Shown here piece by piece: positions 54,645-62,988 of a stretch of 64,000 bases of DNA. The notes below the pieces were generated by a model. The model was not told where the DNA came from and searched no databases. It was given only the letters and a program-made list of their open reading frames with translations. Made by a program: the position numbers and the translations under genes. Source of the stretch: UBA4742 sp963773335 (GTDB lineage Bacteria; Actinomycetota; Acidimicrobiia; Acidimicrobiales; Acidimicrobilacustridaceae). The DNA lies in NCBI GenBank assembly GCA_963773335.1, contig CAVZAT010000002.1:434001-498000 (forward strand). The letters are read 5' to 3'. Every line of letters starts with the position of its first letter. The first letter of the stretch is position 1.

Positions 54645-56423
54645 TCAGGACGGGTGGTCGGCCACCGGGACGTGATCTGAGCCGTCGAGCAGCTCGGCCT
54701 CGGGGTCGAGCGGTACGAAGGCGCTGAGCTCCTCGGCCATCTCCTCGAGCGCCTGGTCGTCGGGTTCCGCCGATCCGGGCAGGTGGCGGCCGGCGGAGCT
54801 GGGCATGAGCCAGGACAGGCAGCCGCCGATGAACACCACGGCGGCGGCGAACAACAGGGCGTCGTGGGTGGCGCTCGAGACCGAGTCGGCCAGGATGCGG
54901 GTGAGGGTGGCCGCGGCGTGGTGGGACAGGTCGGCCGGGGGTTGGTAGTTGGCGCCCAGCCCCCGGACCTGGCTGGTGGCCGTGCTCCGCACCGCGGGCC
55001 GCAGCGCGGCGCTCGAGGAGATGGCGCTCACCGCGTGGTTGATGGTCTGGGTGGTGACCACCGTGCCGATCACGGCGATGCCCAGCGCGCTGCCCACCTG
55101 ACGCACGGTGGTGTTGGTACCGCTGGCCACCCCCGACTTGGGCGGAGGGATGTCGCTGAGGATCACGTTGGTGAGCTGGGTCACCGAGAACCCCGCGCCC
55201 AGCCCGTAGCCGATCAGGCCGGGTAGCAGGTGGCCGAACGTCAGGTCGGGGGTCACCACCACAGCCATGTAGGTCAGGCTCAGGGTTTGCATCACCAGCC
55301 CGAGCCGGATCACCGCAACGGTGCCGATGCGGTTGGTGAGCCGTCCGGCGATGGGGGCGCCGACGATGATGGCCAGGCCGTAGGGCAGGACCCACAAGCC
55401 GTTCTGCAGGGCGGTCAGGTGCTTGCCCTCCTGCAGGAACAGGGCAAGGGCGAAGCTGAGCCCGAGCTGGCCCATCGACAGCACGGTGGTCGTCAGCAGC
55501 CCGTAGCGGAAGGTTCGGTAGCGCAGCATCCCGAACTCGAACAGCGGATTGGCCTGGCGTCGCTCGCGGGCGCGCTCGTGGCGGTAGAAGGCGTAGAGCA
55601 CCGCGATCGAGGCGGCGAAAATCAGCGGGATGATCGAGATGGGAGCGTCGGCCGGCCACAGCTGGTGGCCCGCCGCGTCGACCGAGGCGATGGGGGTGAT
55701 CCATCCATAGGAGCCGCCCTCGCTCAGCGCGAACACGAGCAGGAACATGCCCACCGCGATGAGGGCGGCGCCGGGCCCGTCGAGCGGCTCGCGGCGCCCT
55801 GAGCGCTCGTTTCGCGGAATGAAGACCATGGCACCGAGGATGGCCAGCGGGGCGATGATGACGTTGATGCGGAACGACCATCGCCACGAGTAGTCGGTGG
55901 TCAGCAGACCCCCGATCACCGGGCCCAGCCCCGCCGCGGCGCCGGCCACCGCCCCCCAGGCGGCAAAGGCCATGGCCCGGCCCCGCCCCTGGAAGGTGTT
56001 CGACAGCAGGGCCAGGGTGGCGGGCAGCATGAGCGAGGCGCCCAGCCCTTCGATGATGGCCTCGCCGAGCATCAGGCTGGCCACGTTCCACGACACCGAG
56101 GCCAGCAGGGAGCCGCAGGCGAACAGGGCGGCACCGGTCACGAACACGCGACGCTGGCCGTAGATGTCACCCAGTCGTCCGCCGATGATGAGGAAGGTGG
56201 CGAAGGTCAGCGAGTAGCCGGTGATCACCCATTCGAGGCTGGGCAGGGTGGTGTCGAACTCGCGCAGGATGGTGGGGATGGCCACGTTGAGGATCGTGGT
56301 GTCGAGCACCACGATCACCGTCGAGAGCAAGACGATGCCCAGCGTGATCCATTGCCGCACCGTCGGTTTGTCGTATCCCGGGCCGGTCTGAGGACCGGAG
56401 GGTGACGGCTCTGTCGCGGCCAT
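54645..56423 (-). CDS. MFS drug exporter, DHA2 (14-helix, EmrB/QacA) family
   Basis: A 592-residue transporter with 14 predicted helices. Motif C/D1 region ITLGIVLLSTVIVVLDTTIL, NVAIPTILREFDTTLPSLEW, GRLGDIYGQRRVFVTGAALF (motif A) and the helix-5 segment AAAGLGPVIGGLLTTDYSWR are those of the DHA2 family, which exports lipophilic cations and antibiotics by proton antiport. The long C-terminal tail is acidic (EEMAEELSAFVPLDPEAELL). ATG 56423 is chosen; GTG 56429 is possible. A perfect dyad 54 nt upstream suggests control by a TetR-like regulator encoded elsewhere. Confidence 0.9.
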   Translation of the reverse strand: MAATEPSPSGPQTGPGYDKPTVRQWITLGIVLLSTVIVVLDTTILNVAIPTILREFDTTLPSLEWVITGYSLTFATFLIIGGRLGDIYGQRRVFVTGAALFACGSLLASVSWNVASLMLGEAIIEGLGASLMLPATLALLSNTFQGRGRAMAFAAWGAVAGAAAGLGPVIGGLLTTDYSWRWSFRINVIIAPLAILGAMVFIPRNERSGRREPLDGPGAALIAVGMFLLVFALSEGGSYGWITPIASVDAAGHQLWPADAPISIIPLIFAASIAVLYAFYRHERARERRQANPLFEFGMLRYRTFRYGLLTTTVLSMGQLGLSFALALFLQEGKHLTALQNGLWVLPYGLAIIVGAPIAGRLTNRIGTVAVIRLGLVMQTLSLTYMAVVVTPDLTFGHLLPGLIGYGLGAGFSVTQLTNVILSDIPPPKSGVASGTNTTVRQVGSALGIAVIGTVVTTQTINHAVSAISSSAALRPAVRSTATSQVRGLGANYQPPADLSHHAAATLTRILADSVSSATHDALLFAAAVVFIGGCLSWLMPSSAGRHLPGSAEPDDQALEEMAEELSAFVPLDPEAELLDGSDHVPVADHPS

Positions 56424-56476
56424 GTGCACATCCTGCGCGCCGAAGGGGCCCGCCGATCGAGTGGTTTCGGTGATGG

Positions 56477-56489
56477 TTAGCGTCGCTAA
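56477..56489 (-). promoter_or_regulatory. Probable operator of the MFS exporter
   Basis: TTAGCG-T-CGCTAA, a perfect 13-bp palindrome 54 nt upstream of the exporter start and 46 nt upstream of the divergent exonuclease start. TTAGC-type dyads are common TetR-family operators. The regulator is not in this window. Confidence 0.5.
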
Positions 56490-56534
56490 TGATACGGGTG
56501 TCGTCCGGAACGCGGTGCATGACAGGCTGCGCAG

Positions 56535-57413
56535 GTGAAGGTCCACCTGGTCGACGGCACCTATGAGTTGTTCCGCTACCACTTCGCCCTGCCCTCTCAC
56601 CTCGCAGCCGACGGGCAGGAGGTGGCGGCCACCCGGGGCGCGCTGGGGACGGTGCTCCAATTGCTGGAGGAGGGCGCCACCCACATGGGCGTGGCCACCG
56701 ACCACGTCATCGAGTCCTTCCGCAACGACCTGTGGCCGGGGTACAAGACCAGCGCGGGTATGCCCCCCGAGCTGCTCAGCCAGTTCCCGCTGCTGGAGGA
56801 GGGTCTGGCCGCCCTGGGGGTGAAGGTGTTCGCCATGGTGGAGTACGAGGCGGACGACGCCATGGGCGCGGCCGCGGCGCGGGCCGCGGCCGACGACCGG
56901 GTGGCCCAGGTGCTCATCTGCACGCCGGACAAGGACCTGGGCCAGTGCGTGCGCGGCGATCGCATCGTGCAGCTGGACCGACGCAAGGGCGTGGTGCTCG
57001 ACGCCGATGATGTGCGGGCCAAGTTCGGCGTGGCCCCCGAGTCGATCCCCGACTACCTGGGCCTGGTGGGCGACAGCGCCGACGGCTTCCCCGGCCTACC
57101 GGGCTGGGGGGCGAAGTCGGCCGCCGCCGTGCTGGCTCGATACGGCCACCTGGAGGACATCCCGGCCGACGGCGCCGACTGGGACATCGACGTGCGCGGC
57201 ACCGCCAAGCTGGCGTTCACCTTGCGCGACCAGTTCGACCTGGCCGTGCTGTTCCGCCGGATCGCCACCATCGAACTCGATGCCCCGACCATCGCCTCGG
57301 TGGACGAACTGGAGTGGCATGGTCCCCGGTCCGAGGCCGCCGAGCTGGTCGAACGGATCGATGCCCCGGGGTTGCTGACCCGGGCGATCAGGCTGGCCGA
57401 GCGCCGGAACTGA
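56535..57413 (+). CDS. 5'-3' exonuclease (FEN/PIN-like, Pol I N-domain type)
   Basis: A 292-residue stand-alone flap-type nuclease from GTG 56535. Acidic metal-site motifs: VHLVDGTYELFRYHFALP, MVEYEADDAMGAAAARAAAD, LICTPDKDLGQCV and LVGDSADGFPGLPGWGAKSA (HhH-H2TH region). Such proteins process flaps or Okazaki fragments. The family is sometimes annotated as DNA polymerase I 5' domain, but no polymerase domain follows. The motif order is full, so it should be active. Divergent to the MFS exporter, with a shared 111-bp gap. Confidence 0.88.
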   Translation: MKVHLVDGTYELFRYHFALPSHLAADGQEVAATRGALGTVLQLLEEGATHMGVATDHVIESFRNDLWPGYKTSAGMPPELLSQFPLLEEGLAALGVKVFAMVEYEADDAMGAAAARAAADDRVAQVLICTPDKDLGQCVRGDRIVQLDRRKGVVLDADDVRAKFGVAPESIPDYLGLVGDSADGFPGLPGWGAKSAAAVLARYGHLEDIPADGADWDIDVRGTAKLAFTLRDQFDLAVLFRRIATIELDAPTIASVDELEWHGPRSEAAELVERIDAPGLLTRAIRLAERRN

Positions 57414-57427
57414 CCATCGGATCGACT

Positions 57428-57444
57428 GCGCCGTCGGGCGGCGC
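57428..57444. terminator. Short hairpin between convergent genes
   Basis: GCGCCG-TCGGG-CGGCGC, a 6-bp GC stem with a 5-nt loop, between the exonuclease stop (57413) and the tatA stop (57456, minus). It is a plausible bidirectional terminator without U-tracts. Confidence 0.35.
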
Positions 57445-57455
57445 GAACAGGTGGC

Positions 57456-57707
57456 TCAGGCGGTGGTCTCGTCGCGGCGGGTCTGGTTGGACGGGTTGTC
57501 GGTGCCGGGCTCGAGCGCCTTGGGGTCGGACTTCTTCTTCTCGTCCTTGGTGTCGTCGACTGCGCCTTCCTTCAACCCCTTTTCGAACTCACCCTTGGCC
57601 GAACCCAGGGAGCGGGCCAACTTGGGGAGCTGAGACCCACCGAAGACAAGGGCGACGATGACCAGGACGATGAGCACGTCCGGCCCGAAGATTTCGGCGA
57701 GGACCAT
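57456..57707 (-). CDS. tatA: Sec-independent translocase subunit TatA/TatE
   Basis: An 83-residue protein: one helix (IFGPDVLIVLVIVALVFGGS) with the hinge LPKLARSLGSAKGEFEKGLK forming the amphipathic helix, then a charged tail (DDTKDEKKKSDP). This is the TatA pore-forming component that exports folded, often cofactor-bearing, proteins. A strong AGGAG-type site precedes the ATG. No tatB or tatC adjoins, so the other subunits lie elsewhere. Confidence 0.92.
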   Translation of the reverse strand: MVLAEIFGPDVLIVLVIVALVFGGSQLPKLARSLGSAKGEFEKGLKEGAVDDTKDEKKKSDPKALEPGTDNPSNQTRRDETTA

Positions 57708-57906
57708 GGGGGACTCCTTCGACCCTTGGGGGCCTGTGGTACGAGGTCGGAACGGCGGGCCGCGGGGACTCGCTACCCCTCCAGCCTAGGCCAGCCAGGA
57801 CCCAGATCACAGGCGCCGACCCACAGCAGCTCATTCAGCGCCGACCCGTGGCCCGGATGCTTCCCCCGAGGCCCACCCCAGCCGGTACGGGCCTAGCCTG
57901 GAGCCG

Positions 57907-58314
57907 ATGTCGAGCCCCTCCGCCCCGGTGTCGACCCAGAACGGATGGATGCCGTCGGGCGAGACCTTGTTGCGCTGGCGGGTCCCGGCGGTGGCCGCCG
58001 GCCTCGCGCTGACCTCGATCGCGGTGATGGCGGCTGCCACCGCGACCAAGAACCACAACTTCTGGGTGTTCGCCGTGTGGGTCGTGCTCACCGTGGCCGC
58101 CGTGGTCACCGGCGTTGCGGTGCTCATGGCCGTGCCCCGGGCCCGGTCCAGCATGGGTGTGCGGCGATTGGCCAGCTTCGGAGTGGTGATGGCCGTTCTG
58201 TGCGCCACCCTCGGGCTGGCCGTGTACAGCCAGACCCGCGCCCACGACTGCCCGGCCACCGGACCCTGCACCGTCGCCACTCCCGGGCCCGGCCAGCGCA
58301 CGCAACTTCCCTAG
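57907..58314 (+). CDS. Hypothetical membrane protein, about three helices
   Basis: A 135-residue protein of no recognised family. Hydrophobic helices: VPAAVAGLALTSIAVMAAA-like (about residues 26-46), FWVFAVWVVLTVAAVVTGVA (about 52-75) and LASFGVVMAVLCATLGLAVY (about 86-106). Two Cys (DCPATGPC) near the outer C-terminus may form a disulfide. The stop lies in the first unit of the 91-bp tandem repeat. It faces tatA divergently. No function is claimed. Confidence 0.6.
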   Translation: MSSPSAPVSTQNGWMPSGETLLRWRVPAVAAGLALTSIAVMAAATATKNHNFWVFAVWVVLTVAAVVTGVAVLMAVPRARSSMGVRRLASFGVVMAVLCATLGLAVYSQTRAHDCPATGPCTVATPGPGQRTQLP

Positions 58315-58607
58315 CCCTTCGGTCGGCGAGCCTCTCTGCGGGCGCTTCGCCATTCGGGTGTCATCGGTGCAGCGGCTCCGGCCTGGCGGCCTGCGCCTTC
58401 TCGAGCCCTTCGGTCGGCGAGCCTCTCTGCGGGCGCTTCGCCATTCGGGTGTCATCGGTGCAGCGGCTCCGGCCTGGCGGCCTGCGCCTTCTCGAGCCCT
58501 TCGGTCGGCGAGCCTCTCTGCGGGCGCTTCGCCATTCGGGTGTCATCGGTGCAGCGGCTCCGGCCTGGCGGCCTGCGCCTTCTCGAGCCCTTCGGTCGGC
58601 GAGCCTC
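58313..58607. repeat. 91-bp tandem repeat, 3.2 copies
   Basis: Essentially identical 91-bp units start at 58313, 58404 and 58495, and a 22-bp partial unit at 58586 (AGCCCTTCGGTCGGCGAGCC at each start). The array lies between the hypothetical membrane gene and the 3' end of the ATP-dependent ligase. Ninety-one is not a multiple of three, so it does not encode a repeat protein. A related single unit fragment occurs at 62234. There are no short spacers, so it is not a CRISPR array. Confidence 0.92.
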
Positions 58608-58608
58608 C

Positions 58609-59682
58609 TCACGAGCCGAAGATCTGGGCCAGCTCGTAGGGAGGGACCTCGTCGAGCTGGCGATAGGTGCACGACGCGGGCGTGCGATCGGGGCGCCAAC
58701 GCAACAGGCGGGCCGAGTGACGGAACCGGCCGTTCTGCACCTGTTCAAAGGTGACCTCGGCGACCAGTTCCGGTCGCAGGGGCGTCCAGCTCAGATCCTT
58801 CTTGGCGTTCCACCGACTGTTGCCGCCCGGCAGGCGGCCGTTGGACTGGTCGTGGGCCTGCGCCTCGGCCCACGAGCGCCACGGATGGTCCTCGATGGAG
58901 TCCACCAGGTAGAGGCCGACCTCGCCCAGCAGCTCCTTGCGCCGGCGGGCCGTGAAGCTCGACGCCACCCCAACGTGGTTCAACCGCTGTTCGTCGTCGT
59001 AGAGGCCCAGCAGCAGTGAACCGACGCCGTCGCCGTCCTTGTGCATGCGGAAGCCCGCCACCACGCAGTCAGCCGTGCGCCGGTGCTTGACCTTGAACTG
59101 CACCCGCTTGTTCTGCTCGTAGGTCCCGTTGGCGGGCTTGGCCATCACTCCGTCCAGCCCGGCGCCCTCGAAGCGCACGAACCAGTCGGCCGCCAGGGCC
59201 CGGTCACGGGTCATGGGCGACAGGTGCACCGGACTGGCGGCGTCGGCCAGAGCCTCCTCGAGCAGGACGCGCCGCTCGTGCAGCGGCACCTCCAGCAACG
59301 ACCGGTCGCCCACGGCCAACAGGTCGAAGGCCACGAACGACGCCGGCGTTTCGACGCTCAGGCGGGCGACCCGGGACTGGGCCGGGTGGATGCGCTGTTG
59401 CAAGGCGTCGAAGTCCAGGCCGTGCTCGGTGGCGACGACCACCTCGCCGTCCACCACGACGCGGGGCGGCAGCGAGTCACGCAGGGGATCGAGGAGCTCG
59501 GGGAAGTAGCGCGTGAGCGGTCGCTCGTTGCGGCTGCCCAGCTCGATCTCGTCGCCGTCGCGGAACACGATGCCTCGGAAGCCGTCCCACTTGGGCTCGT
59601 AGAGCATGTCCTCGGGCGCCGGTAGCTCATCGATCGACTTTGCCAACATCGGGGCGACCGGCGGCATGACGGGGAGCTCCAC
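58609..59682 (-). CDS. ATP-dependent DNA ligase, LigC-like
   Basis: A 357-residue ligase with nucleotidyltransferase and OB domains only. Motif I MLYEPKWDGFRGIVFRDGDE (adenylated Lys in EPKWDGFR), motif III VDGEVVVATEHGLDFDAL, motif IV GAGLDGVMAKPANGTYEQNK and motif V VQFKVKHRRTADCVVAGFRM, then an OB domain with ELVAEVTFEQVQNGRFRHSA. LigC enzymes take part in repair, including short-gap and ribonucleotide repair. The start is GTG 59682 or ATG 59667. The stop abuts the partial fourth unit of the 91-bp repeat, and no Ku gene is nearby. Confidence 0.92.
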   Translation of the reverse strand: MELPVMPPVAPMLAKSIDELPAPEDMLYEPKWDGFRGIVFRDGDEIELGSRNERPLTRYFPELLDPLRDSLPPRVVVDGEVVVATEHGLDFDALQQRIHPAQSRVARLSVETPASFVAFDLLAVGDRSLLEVPLHERRVLLEEALADAASPVHLSPMTRDRALAADWFVRFEGAGLDGVMAKPANGTYEQNKRVQFKVKHRRTADCVVAGFRMHKDGDGVGSLLLGLYDDEQRLNHVGVASSFTARRRKELLGEVGLYLVDSIEDHPWRSWAEAQAHDQSNGRLPGGNSRWNAKKDLSWTPLRPELVAEVTFEQVQNGRFRHSARLLRWRPDRTPASCTYRQLDEVPPYELAQIFGS

Positions 59683-59693
59683 TCGGCCCGAGG

Positions 59694-60269
59694 TTACGGG
59701 GTCGTTGCTTCCCCCGCGCCCGCGGCCGCCGCCAGCGCGTCCACCAGGCGCGCCGGGTCGTCATCGCAGCCCAGCAGACGGCGGCCGGCGGGGGTGAGCA
59801 ACCCGTCGGCCATCGCTCGATCCAGGAAGGCGAGCAGGTGACCGTAGTAGCCGTCGACGTCGAGCAGGGCCACCGGCTTGCGGTGGATGCCCAGCTGGGT
59901 CCACGTGACCGCTTCCACCACTTCTTCGATCGTGCCGAAACCCCCGGGCATGGCGATGAAGGCATCGGCCAGCTCGGACATCCGGGCCTTACGCTCGTGC
60001 ATCGAGGAGACCACGTGGAGCTCGGTCAGCCCGTCGTGGGCCACCTCGTCGGCGAACAGATCGCCGGGGATGACCCCGTAGACCTCGCCCCCCGCGGCCA
60101 GGGCGGCATCGGCCACCGCGCCCATGAGCCCCACCGAGGCCCCGCCGTACACCAGCCCGATGCCCCGATCGGCGAGCAACCGGCCCAGGTCCTGTGCAGC
60201 GGCGGTGAAGTTGGCCGAGGTGCCGGGCTTCGAGCCGCAGTACACGCATATCCGTCGCAACTCGGCCAT
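59694..60269 (-). CDS. LOG-family protein (TIGR00730, lysine-decarboxylase-like fold)
   Basis: A 191-residue LOG protein: ICVYCGSKPGTSANFTAAAQ at the start, GLVYGGASVGLMGAVADAAL, and the family motif SELADAFIAMPGGFGTIEEV (PGGxGTxxE). Such proteins are cytokinin riboside 5'-monophosphate phosphoribohydrolases or related nucleotide cleaving enzymes; the old lysine decarboxylase label is a misannotation. It lies 11 nt before the ligase start on the same strand, so the two may be co-transcribed. Confidence 0.92.
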   Translation of the reverse strand: MAELRRICVYCGSKPGTSANFTAAAQDLGRLLADRGIGLVYGGASVGLMGAVADAALAAGGEVYGVIPGDLFADEVAHDGLTELHVVSSMHERKARMSELADAFIAMPGGFGTIEEVVEAVTWTQLGIHRKPVALLDVDGYYGHLLAFLDRAMADGLLTPAGRRLLGCDDDPARLVDALAAAAGAGEATTP

Positions 60270-60320
60270 GGCCGAAACCTACCGGCCCGCGGCCGCCGTC
60301 CGCGACGCGGCCGCCTTGCC

Positions 60321-60374
60321 CCGAAATCGGTGTAGTTGTCCCCGCTTTGACGGGGGCAACTACACCCATTTCGG
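60321..60374. repeat. 54-nt near-perfect inverted repeat in a divergent promoter region
   Basis: A 24-bp stem with a 6-nt loop (CTTTGA). Arms CCGAAATCGGTGTAGTTGTC... and ...GGGCAACTACACCCATTTCGG pair with one mismatch and one G-T wobble. It lies between the LOG start (60269, minus) and the carboxylase start (60452, plus), so it is not a terminator for either. It may be a REP/MITE-like element or a protein-binding site. Confidence 0.88.
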
Positions 60375-60451
60375 AGGCGGTCGAGGTCGGCGCGGCGGGT
60401 GCGGTGCTCGGCATTCGGTTCCCCCGAAGGTCGGCCGGTACATTGGCGGCC

Positions 60452-62008
60452 ATGTCGCAACACACCATGCCCGAGCGCATCGAGCAGCTCAACAAGCTCA
60501 AGGACGAAGCGCTGCACGCCGGCTCCGAGCGGTCCGTCGAGCGCCAGCACGCCAAGGGCAAGCTGCTTGCTCGCGAGCGGATCCAGTACCTGCTCGACCC
60601 GGGCTCGTTCCACGAGCTCGACATGTTGGCCCGCCACCGGGTGCCGGCCGACCTGATCGCCGAGCGGCCCTACACCGACGGGGTGATCACCGGCTGGGGC
60701 ACCATCGACGGGCGCAAGGTCTTCGTCTTCTCGCAGGACTTCACCGTGTTCGGCGGCGCCCTGGGTGAGGTGTTCGCCGAGAAGATCCACAAGGTCATGG
60801 ACCTGGCCCTGTCGGTCGGCGCCCCGCTCATCGGGCTCAACGACGGGGCCGGCGCCCGCATCCAGGAGGGCGTGGTCTCGCTGGCCTCCTACGGCGGGAT
60901 CTTCCACCGCAACGTGAAGGCGTCGGGGGTCACGCCTCAGATCAGCGTCATCCTCGGTCCGTGCGCGGGCGGGGCGGTCTACAGCCCGGCCATGACCGAC
61001 TTCATCTTCATGGTCGACGAGAGCTCGCACATGTTCATCACCGGCCCCGACGTGGTGAAGACGGTGACCGGTGAGGAGGTCACCCTCGAGGAGCTGGGCG
61101 GGGCCAAGAGCCACGCCTCCAAGTCCGGTGTGGCCACCTTCGTGGCGCCCGACGAGCAGGCCTGCCTCGACGACGTGCGCTTCCTGTTCTCCTTCCTGCC
61201 GTCCAACAACCTCGAGTCGCCGCCCCACTTCGCCTCGACGGACTCCCCCGATCGGCTCACTCCGGCGCTCGTCGACCTCATGCCAGCCTCGTCCAACCAG
61301 CCCTACGACATGAAGGCCGTGATCCGCGAGTGCGTGGACGACGGCGAGTTCTTCGAGTACTTCCCCCGTTGGGCCGGGTCCATCGTGTGCGGCTTCGCCC
61401 GTCTCGACGGCCATCCCGTGGGCGTCGTCGGCAACCAGCCGATGGTGCTGGCCGGCGTGCTCGACATCGAATCCTCGGAGAAGGCGGCCCGGTTCGTCCG
61501 CACCTGTGATGCCTTCAACATCCCGCTGGTCACCTTCGTGGACGTCCCCGGGTTCCTGCCCGGCGTCGACCAGGAGTACGGCGGCATCATCCGACACGGG
61601 GCCAAGTTGCTCTACGCCTACTGCGAGTCGACGGTCCCCCGGATCCAGGTCATCACCCGCAAGGCCTACGGCGGCGCCTACGTGGTCATGAACTCCAAGT
61701 CCATCGGGGCGGACCTGGCCTTCGCCTGGCCGTCGGCCGAGCTGGCCGTCATGGGCCCCCAGGGCGCGGTCGAGATCCTGTACCGGCGGGAGCTGCAGAC
61801 CGTCGCCGACCCCGAGGCACGACGCAACGAGCTGGTGGACGAGTACACCGAGCGCTTCGCCAACCCCTACGTGGCTGCCGAGCGCGGGTTCGTGGACGAC
61901 GTGATCGACCCTGCCGAGACCCGCATCAAGCTGATCGCCGGCCTGGAGATGCTCCGTTCCAAGCGTGAGGAGCTGCCGCACCGCAAGCACGGGAACATCC
62001 CCCTATGA
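60452..62008 (+). CDS. Acyl-CoA carboxylase beta subunit (propionyl-CoA carboxylase type)
   Basis: A 518-residue carboxyltransferase. N-terminal half: KLLARERIQYLLDPGSFHEL, LIGLNDGAGARIQEGVVSLA (oxyanion Gly-rich loop), CAGGAVYSPAMTDFIFMVDE. C-terminal half: RKAYGGAYVVMNSKSIGADL and AVMGPQGAVEILYRREL. It transfers CO2 from biotin to propionyl- or acetyl-CoA to give methylmalonyl- or malonyl-CoA. The epsilon subunit gene overlaps its stop by 4 nt. A biotin-carboxylase alpha subunit is not in view. Methylmalonyl-CoA would feed the epimerase at 51.8 kb. Confidence 0.93.
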   Translation: MSQHTMPERIEQLNKLKDEALHAGSERSVERQHAKGKLLARERIQYLLDPGSFHELDMLARHRVPADLIAERPYTDGVITGWGTIDGRKVFVFSQDFTVFGGALGEVFAEKIHKVMDLALSVGAPLIGLNDGAGARIQEGVVSLASYGGIFHRNVKASGVTPQISVILGPCAGGAVYSPAMTDFIFMVDESSHMFITGPDVVKTVTGEEVTLEELGGAKSHASKSGVATFVAPDEQACLDDVRFLFSFLPSNNLESPPHFASTDSPDRLTPALVDLMPASSNQPYDMKAVIRECVDDGEFFEYFPRWAGSIVCGFARLDGHPVGVVGNQPMVLAGVLDIESSEKAARFVRTCDAFNIPLVTFVDVPGFLPGVDQEYGGIIRHGAKLLYAYCESTVPRIQVITRKAYGGAYVVMNSKSIGADLAFAWPSAELAVMGPQGAVEILYRRELQTVADPEARRNELVDEYTERFANPYVAAERGFVDDVIDPAETRIKLIAGLEMLRSKREELPHRKHGNIPL

Positions 62009-62226
62009 CCGAGCTCCTTCCTGGGCCGGGTGCCACCGGAGCCATGGCCAGGGGCGCTGACGTGCGGCCAACGCCCAGCGACGACGAGTTGGCCGCCATC
62101 CTGGCCGCCATCGAGGTCTCGTGGCCCCGCCCCGCCGCCCCCCTGCCCGTCAAGGAACCGTCCCGCTGGCGGTTCTCGGGTCGCTGGTGGTCGCGTCCGC
62201 TGCCCACCCGGAGAGACCGACCCTGA
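62005..62226 (+). CDS. Acyl-CoA carboxylase epsilon subunit
   Basis: A 73-residue protein with the PF13822-type pattern: RPTPSDDELAAILAAIEVSW followed by a basic end SRWRFSGRWWSRPLPTRRDR. Epsilon subunits are actinobacterial accessory proteins that stimulate the alpha-beta complex. The ATGA overlap with the beta-subunit stop confirms translational coupling and supports the beta call. Confidence 0.82.
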   Translation: MTELLPGPGATGAMARGADVRPTPSDDELAAILAAIEVSWPRPAAPLPVKEPSRWRFSGRWWSRPLPTRRDRP

Positions 62227-62233
62227 GCACCTG

Positions 62234-62270
62234 GCCCTTCGGTCGGCGAGCCTCCCTGCGGGCGCCTTCG
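62234..62270. repeat. Dispersed relative of the 91-bp repeat
   Basis: GCCCTTCGGTCGGCGAGCCT followed by CCCTGCGGGCGCCTTCG matches the start of the 58313 repeat unit with few differences. It lies just after the epsilon gene stop, in the gap before the MDMPI-like gene. The rest of the unit is absent. Confidence 0.7.
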
Positions 62271-62339
62271 GCATCTGTGTTCATCAGTCGGCCGGGTTTC
62301 GCGACTGGGATCCGAGGGTGAGGTCGCTACGCTGCGGCT

Positions 62340-62976
62340 GTGGCCGGCATCGACCCGAACTACACCGTGGACGAGACGCTGCCGGCCTTCCGCGCAGCCA
62401 GCGACTGGTTCTTGTCGGTTCTGCGGGGGATCGGCGACGACCAGTGGGGCAGCCCCGCCCTGGGCGAGTGGTCCGTGCTCGAGCTGGCGGCACACGCCAG
62501 TTCGCGCCTACTCGACGGTGACGGACCACCTCGCACCCCGGGGCGAGATCGACGTGGATTCGGCGGCTGACTACTTCCGCCGAGCCATGCCCGATGCGGC
62601 CGTCAACGCGGCCATCGCCGAACGGGGCCGGGCCGAAGCTCGGGGCCTGGCCACGGACCCGGTCGGGGCCATCGAACGCCGCGCCGGCGACACCTTCGCC
62701 CAGATCGAGCAGGCGCCGGTGGGGTCGGTCTGCGTCAGTCGCGGCGGCACCATCGCCTTGGGTGACTATTTGGCCACGCGCGTGGTCGAGCTGTCCGTCC
62801 ACACGCTCGACCTGGTCGACGTGGTGGGCGGTGACAACCCCGAACCGCCGCGGATGGCCGCGCAGGTGTCGGTGTCGGTGCTCGGTGCCCTGGCCTCCGG
62901 CTCGTCGCCGTCGGTGCTCCTGCGGGCCCTCACCGGGCGAGTGCCGTTGCCCATGGGCTTCAGTGTCTTCCCCTGA
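62340..62976 (+). CDS. Mycothiol-dependent maleylpyruvate isomerase-like (DinB fold) protein (one frameshift)
   Basis: About 210 residues. The first frame (GTG 62340) gives NYTVDETLPAFRAASDWFLS, LGEWSVLELAAHASSRLL with the W-x6-H-x3 metal-site pattern of the MDMPI N-terminal/DinB fold. After a shift near 62515 come EIDVDSAADYFRRAMPDAAV and ALGDYLATRVVELSVHTLDL, with the conserved H-x3 (VELSVHTLDLVDV). These actinobacterial proteins use mycothiol or bind metal; most have no known substrate. It stands alone upstream of the metallophosphoesterase. Confidence 0.72.
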
Positions 62977-62988
62977 CCCGGTGGTCGG

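Noticed and set aside
58313..58607. Tandem repeats considered as a CRISPR array
   Set aside because: Units are 91 bp and directly abutting without unique spacers, and no cas genes are in the window.
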